The position numbers and the translations under genes are program-made. A stretch of DNA of 9,382 nucleotides from assembly GCA_946614255.1 (NCBI GenBank), contig CAMOGS010000010.1, positions 1 through 9,382 of the forward strand, read 5' to 3'. This DNA is from UBA3871 sp002392265 (GTDB lineage: Bacteria > Bacillota > Clostridia > Peptostreptococcales > Anaerovoracaceae). Shown here in pieces: positions 5,635 to 9,382 of this stretch. The notes under the pieces were generated by a model. That model saw nothing but the letters and a program-made list of their open reading frames with translations. It was not told the DNA's origin and made no database searches. Numbering within the stretch: the first letter of the stretch is position 1; every line of letters begins with the position of its first letter.

Positions 5635-6548
5635 TAGTCTTTAATCTGCGAAGGCACGAATTTGCCTTTATCCATTACCCAAATTTCCTTAAAACCGCAG
5701 TCCATGGCATACCGCGCCGCTTCTTCGAGCATAAAGCCCGCATGCTCCGGTCTGTGCGCATCTGTTGCAAGTGTGATTCTGCCACCCATATTTTTGAGCT
5801 CGCGAAGCAGCCTGCGCGTAGGATAAAAGCTTTGGCGATATCCCCGGCTTACTGCGCCGGTATTCACCTCGAATATTTTGTCATGCTGCACGAGAATGCG
5901 CATTCCTTCGATTGCGGCCTCCTCGTACTGCGGATTTGTGATATCAAACAGCATGTTCTCCGGAAGAGTGGTCTCCGGCTCGTCAAACTTTGTAATCAAA
6001 TCGTAATGTGCCACTATGTCAACAGTTTTGTCGGTTGCCATACGCTTGTACTGGCTGTAGTAAAGCTCTGCGGCAGCCATTGCATCGCCGTCGTAGCCGG
6101 CCTGAATATAGTGCTCCAGCGCCTTGCGGGAAAGATCTACCTCGCGGTACTGCACGGCAAGCCCTCCGTCTTCGCTTGGAAAGCGGTCTATTGTCTCGTA
6201 TTCGAGATGTTCGGCCGTTCCGTCAGGCAGAGGGAGGAAATGAACTGCGCCGATAACATATTCAAACCCGTAAAGGTCGAGCTTTCGCTCTGTCATGTTA
6301 TCGAGCTCCACGCCGCAGTATACATTGATATGGCGGCTGTATTTGTCCCTGACCGTATAGACGTCCCTTTTGAAATCGTTAATGTCTCGCGGTTTAATGC
6401 ACCATGTCGCATCCTGACGAAGTATGGGACTGTGGCAGCAGATTCCGATGGAATCAAGGCCCGCTTCAATTGCGCCCTTTACCATCATATCCGCTGTACA
6501 CTGGCCATCATCGTAAAAAGTATGGGAATGCAGATTTTGAAAAATCAT
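5634..6548 (-). CDS. PHP-family histidinol-phosphatase-like enzyme
   Basis: A 304-residue PHP-domain metallo-phosphoesterase resembling the HisK type of histidinol-phosphatase, which removes phosphate from L-histidinol phosphate in histidine synthesis. Metal-ligand motifs are complete: HSH (7-9), Asp14, His39, Glu81 in GVELD, His103 in IGAVHF, His181 in IVAHYDL, and Asp263/His265 in ATDAHRPEH. The length and the VIGAVHF and EVNTGA elements suit this subfamily. No other his gene is in the window, so a different phosphate ester is possible and I withhold a gene symbol. The ATG at 6548 follows purine-rich AAGAGGAGGCAAAGGA. The gene starts 25 bp after the histidine kinase stop, and its TAA overlaps the ATG of the CCA gene. 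Confidence 0.85.
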   Translation of the reverse strand: MIFQNLHSHTFYDDGQCTADMMVKGAIEAGLDSIGICCHSPILRQDATWCIKPRDINDFKRDVYTVRDKYSRHINVYCGVELDNMTERKLDLYGFEYVIGAVHFLPLPDGTAEHLEYETIDRFPSEDGGLAVQYREVDLSRKALEHYIQAGYDGDAMAAAELYYSQYKRMATDKTVDIVAHYDLITKFDEPETTLPENMLFDITNPQYEEAAIEGMRILVQHDKIFEVNTGAVSRGYRQSFYPTRRLLRELKNMGGRITLATDAHRPEHAGFMLEEAARYAMDCGFKEIWVMDKGKFVPSQIKD

Positions 6549-6573
6549 GCTATCCTTTGCCTCCTCTTTGATG

Positions 6574-8619
6574 TTAAATAAATCTGGAAAGTGTTTCTAT
6601 CAGCTTTGTGATGCTGATTGGCTTTGAAATATGCGCATTCATTCCTGCTTCACCGGCTCTCTTTATGTCCTCTTCAAAAGTGTTTGCAGTCATGGCTATT
6701 ACTGTTGTCTTTGCCTTTTCTTCGTCCTCGAGTTCGCGAATTGCCTGAGTTGCCTCATATCCGTTCATTACCGGCATTTCAACATCCATAAACACCGCAA
6801 AATATGTCCCCGCAGGAGCCATCTTTATCTTTTGCAGCGCAATACCCGCATCCTCTGCAAGGTCGACGTCAAACTCCGCTTCTTTGAAAATCTCGTTTGC
6901 AATTTCAAGATTTAAATCGTTATCATCAACTATCAGCACGCGCCTGCCGCGACCGATTGCTTTTGCCAGTTCAAGCTGTTCCTGAAGACTAAAGGTCGTT
7001 TCGCTTTCTTCCTTTTGCTCTTCATTTTTAGCTACGACATTTTCGTAAATTCTCTTTCCCTTTACGCTCTCTATCGCTTCGTCTGTCTCAGGCTTTAATC
7101 CGAGTGCTTCTTCTTCGTCCTGGAAGCCTCTTGCAGGCTTTGGAGATCTGACAGGTCCGCCCGGGCTGATTCTCTTTTCACGCTCGCTCTGTCTGAAAGT
7201 AAGGAGCAACTTGAATGTGGTTCCCTGACCCGGCTCACTTTCAACGGTTATTTCACCGTTCATCAAATCAACCAGGCTCTTTGTAATCGACATCCCAAGT
7301 CCGGAAGAGTTCTCATCCTGCGACTGCTGGCTGCTCTCCATCTCGTAAGGGTCCCAGATATGCTCCATCTCTTGTTCTGTCATGCCTTTGCCCGTGTCGC
7401 GAACGGAAAAGGCATAGCTTCCCGTGCCGCGGCGGCTTTCTGCTCTCTGTCTTACCCGAAGCTCGACAGTCCCGCCTTCGCCTGTAAAGCGTATTGCGTT
7501 TGAAACCAGGTTTAGCAGAATCTGGTTCATGCGGAGCTTGTCACAGAAAACCATATCGTCAATCAGCGCGTTTCGGTTTACGACAAAGTGGATACCCTTT
7601 TCCTGTGCCTGTTCGATGAATATATCCTCCGTCTCGTCGAGAATATCATTTAGGCTGCAAGGTGCTTCCTCGAGCTTGATTTTGCCGCTTTCAATGCGTC
7701 TCATGTCGAGTACATCGTTTATCAGCGAAAGTAGGTGCTTGCCCGAAGACATAACCTTGCTGAGATATTCATCGACCTTTTGCGGCTCGTTTAAATGAAC
7801 TCTGGCGAGCGTAGTAAAACCGAGAACCGCATTCATAGGTGTCCTGATATCATGAGACATATTCGACAGGAAGGACGACTTTGCGAGATTTGCACGCTCT
7901 GCTTTGTTAAGAGCATTCATCAGCATGGACCTCTGTCTGATTTCGGTCTGCTTTTCATCGTCCACATTTGCAAAGCCGTAAACGACTTTGCTTAAATCGT
8001 CGCCGATTTTGCTGACCTTTATCTGCCCGTAAATCTGTTTGCCTTCGTTTTCCTCGATATATGTAAATGTAAAATATTTCTGATCCTTTAATGCGTTTCT
8101 GATATATTCCGGTGAAGAAACCTCCAAAAAGCCCTCTCTGTAATCCTCGGCAATATAATTTTCAGCATATTTTTGCAGTGCTTTGTCTATCGTGCCGGTC
8201 AGAAAAGCATCGGCCCCCGGAAACTCTTTTATCGCATCCTCTGCGATTAAAGGCTCAAATTTGCCGCTATTTAAATCGATTTCATACGCAGCATTGAAAT
8301 TACTGAGGAGAACCTGAATGACCTCCATACGATGAAACGCCTTTTCCTCTGCGTCCGCATTGATTTCCTTTTGCCAGAAAAACAGGCATATCAGATATAT
8401 CAAAAAGCTGACAACTGTGAGAGCCACAAAAATGCCGACCGACTGCTGGCTGATTGCCACCTTTTGGTCGGTGGTCATTTCCGCCTTTTTGATTTCACTG
8501 AAAAACCAGATGATAATCCCCACAAAAGCAAGTAAAAGCGCCACTGTTGCGGTTATTACCCGCAAGTAGTGTCGCTTTTCCTTTAATGTTAGTGTCTCTG
8601 AAACTGTATTTTTTTCCAT
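6574..8619 (-). CDS. Hybrid sensor histidine kinase with receiver domain
   Basis: A 681-residue membrane sensor kinase (numbering from ATG 8619). Two hydrophobic segments (about 21-40 and 61-82) enclose only some 20 external residues, so it is unlikely to sense a ligand through a large outside domain. Residues 98-222 look like a cytoplasmic PAS-type domain (FNAAYEIDLNSGKF onward). The HisKA H-box FLSNMSHDIRTPMN has phospho-acceptor His256. The ATPase domain has the N-box NLVSNAIRFT (Asn374), DTGKGM (408-413) and GLGMSI (440-445). A charged Glu/Lys-rich linker (476-555) leads to a receiver domain with acidic pair D565/D566, phospho-acceptor Asp612 in VFMDVEMP, Thr644 and Lys666, all intact. 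A GTG at 8622 is an alternative start; ATG 8619 is better spaced from AGAGG. No HPt protein or response regulator is adjacent, so its output is unknown. Confidence 0.95.
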   Translation of the reverse strand: MEKNTVSETLTLKEKRHYLRVITATVALLLAFVGIIIWFFSEIKKAEMTTDQKVAISQQSVGIFVALTVVSFLIYLICLFFWQKEINADAEEKAFHRMEVIQVLLSNFNAAYEIDLNSGKFEPLIAEDAIKEFPGADAFLTGTIDKALQKYAENYIAEDYREGFLEVSSPEYIRNALKDQKYFTFTYIEENEGKQIYGQIKVSKIGDDLSKVVYGFANVDDEKQTEIRQRSMLMNALNKAERANLAKSSFLSNMSHDIRTPMNAVLGFTTLARVHLNEPQKVDEYLSKVMSSGKHLLSLINDVLDMRRIESGKIKLEEAPCSLNDILDETEDIFIEQAQEKGIHFVVNRNALIDDMVFCDKLRMNQILLNLVSNAIRFTGEGGTVELRVRQRAESRRGTGSYAFSVRDTGKGMTEQEMEHIWDPYEMESSQQSQDENSSGLGMSITKSLVDLMNGEITVESEPGQGTTFKLLLTFRQSEREKRISPGGPVRSPKPARGFQDEEEALGLKPETDEAIESVKGKRIYENVVAKNEEQKEESETTFSLQEQLELAKAIGRGRRVLIVDDNDLNLEIANEIFKEAEFDVDLAEDAGIALQKIKMAPAGTYFAVFMDVEMPVMNGYEATQAIRELEDEEKAKTTVIAMTANTFEEDIKRAGEAGMNAHISKPISITKLIETLSRFI

Positions 8620-8643
8620 CACAAAACCTCTTTTTTAAAGACG

Positions 8644-9382
8644 CTATTTCCAAAGCTTTTCAGGATAGAGTCCCTTGTCCTTCATTGCCTGAAGAGCGTC
8701 AACAACACCCTGTCTGTCCTCTTTATAGGTAACACCTATCCATCTGTCAGAGGAGCGAAGCATACGAACGCTGATCTTTTCCTCTTTGAGAAGTCTCTCG
8801 ACCGTAAACGGCAAAAGATATTCTCCCTTTAACGGATTATTCTTTAGTGCATCGTCGAGGAATGCCGGAAGACCTGCCTCGAGCTCTTTCATAAAGCCCT
8901 TTGTAAATCCCCAAAAGTTCATCGAAACCGGTGTGCCCTCAGGCACGCTGACAAATGTTTTTCCGTCATCTTCCGTATAAGCAATGCCGCCGTCATGCCA
9001 CATTATTTTTGTTCTCTCGTCTATGCGGGCCAGATAGCCATTGCCATCCTCCTCGCATACACCCCTTGCGACCGAACCGTTCTCTGTCAGAGTCTTTTCA
9101 AGCTCATATGCCACCATGCAGTAATGGTTTTCCTCCGCAGTCTTCAGGTAATCATACATGCTCTGGAATGCACCGGGACCGTAATAGTCATCTGCGTTTA
9201 TTACGCAAAACGGACCATCAACCAGGTGCCTTGCCGCAAGAACGGCATGACAAGTACCCCAAGGCTTTACTCTGCCTTCGGGAACCCGGTAACCGGCAGG
9301 TATGTCGTCAAGCTCCTGAAAAGCATATTCCACCTGCATAAACCTGTCCGATCTGCCCTCTATCAGTTTTTTAAAGTCTTCC
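8644..9382 (-). CDS. Sugar-phosphate nucleotidyltransferase-like protein (N-terminus beyond the right edge)
   Basis: The last 245 codons of a GT-A-fold NTP-transferase that probably couples a nucleotide to a sugar or alcohol phosphate for surface-polymer synthesis. The frame is open through 9382 (EDFKKLIEGRSDRF before the Met at 9339), so that Met is internal and not the start. Visible landmarks are VEYAFQELDDIPAGY, GRVKPWGTCHAV, the metal/nucleotide motif VINADDYYG (the two Asp at visible residues 64-65), LTENGSVARGVC, PVSMNFWGF and the C-terminal RWIGVTYKEDRQGVV. These match a family of about 300-residue clostridial proteins, so roughly 55-60 residues, including the N-terminal GxGxR nucleotide loop, lie outside. 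The natural substrate is not defined by sequence. The histidine kinase starts 24 bp after the stop at 8644-8646, so co-transcription is likely. Confidence 0.88.
   Translation of the reverse strand, partial: EDFKKLIEGRSDRFMQVEYAFQELDDIPAGYRVPEGRVKPWGTCHAVLAARHLVDGPFCVINADDYYGPGAFQSMYDYLKTAEENHYCMVAYELEKTLTENGSVARGVCEEDGNGYLARIDERTKIMWHDGGIAYTEDDGKTFVSVPEGTPVSMNFWGFTKGFMKELEAGLPAFLDDALKNNPLKGEYLLPFTVERLLKEEKISVRMLRSSDRWIGVTYKEDRQGVVDALQAMKDKGLYPEKLWK

Noticed and set aside
5601..6581. Long plus-strand open frame of 326 codons
   Set aside because: It lies antisense across the PHP gene, which has complete metal-binding motifs. Its translation has no recognisable domain and no good ribosome binding site.

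Overview
The window reads as chromosomal DNA from a Firmicute of class Clostridia. The evidence is the rpsF-ssb gene pair with strong GGAGG-type ribosome binding sites, a DUF1653 protein, a clostridial-type sugar-phosphate nucleotidyltransferase and a hybrid histidine kinase of a kind common in Lachnospiraceae and relatives. Family-level placement is inference. Every gene I can support lies on the minus strand, so the text below runs from right to left, in the direction of transcription.

Right to middle (9382 to 1050): seven genes with very small gaps, probably one long transcription unit or several nested ones. They are a nucleotidyltransferase missing its N-terminus, a two-TM hybrid histidine kinase with a receiver domain, a PHP-family histidinol-phosphatase-like enzyme, a CCA tRNA nucleotidyltransferase with an HD domain (its start overlaps the previous stop as TAATG), a DarT-like ADP-ribosyltransferase-fold protein with an extra C-terminal domain, an alpha/beta hydrolase, and an unrecognised 454-residue membrane protein with an Ala/Gly-rich stretch and a glycine-zipper segment. 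The first four are mostly household or signalling functions with no obvious common pathway. The last three form a more unusual trio. A DarT-like protein would normally be followed by a macrodomain antitoxin (DarG), and none is present.

After this cluster comes a 95-bp gap filled by a 35-bp tandem repeat (three diverging copies). Each copy can form a hairpin, and the third copy runs into the 3' end of the membrane-protein gene. Next is a small DUF1653 gene.

Left end (740 to 1): a well-formed promoter preceded by AT-rich sequence phased at 10 bp, a roughly 85-nt leader with two hairpins, then rpsF (ribosomal protein S6) and ssb, which runs off the left edge. rpsR would be expected next. The leader is a plausible site for S6:S18 autoregulation, but I cannot confirm the known motif.

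No tRNA, rRNA, CRISPR array, insertion sequence or clear Rho-independent terminator was found. No stretch longer than 300 bases lacks a gene.
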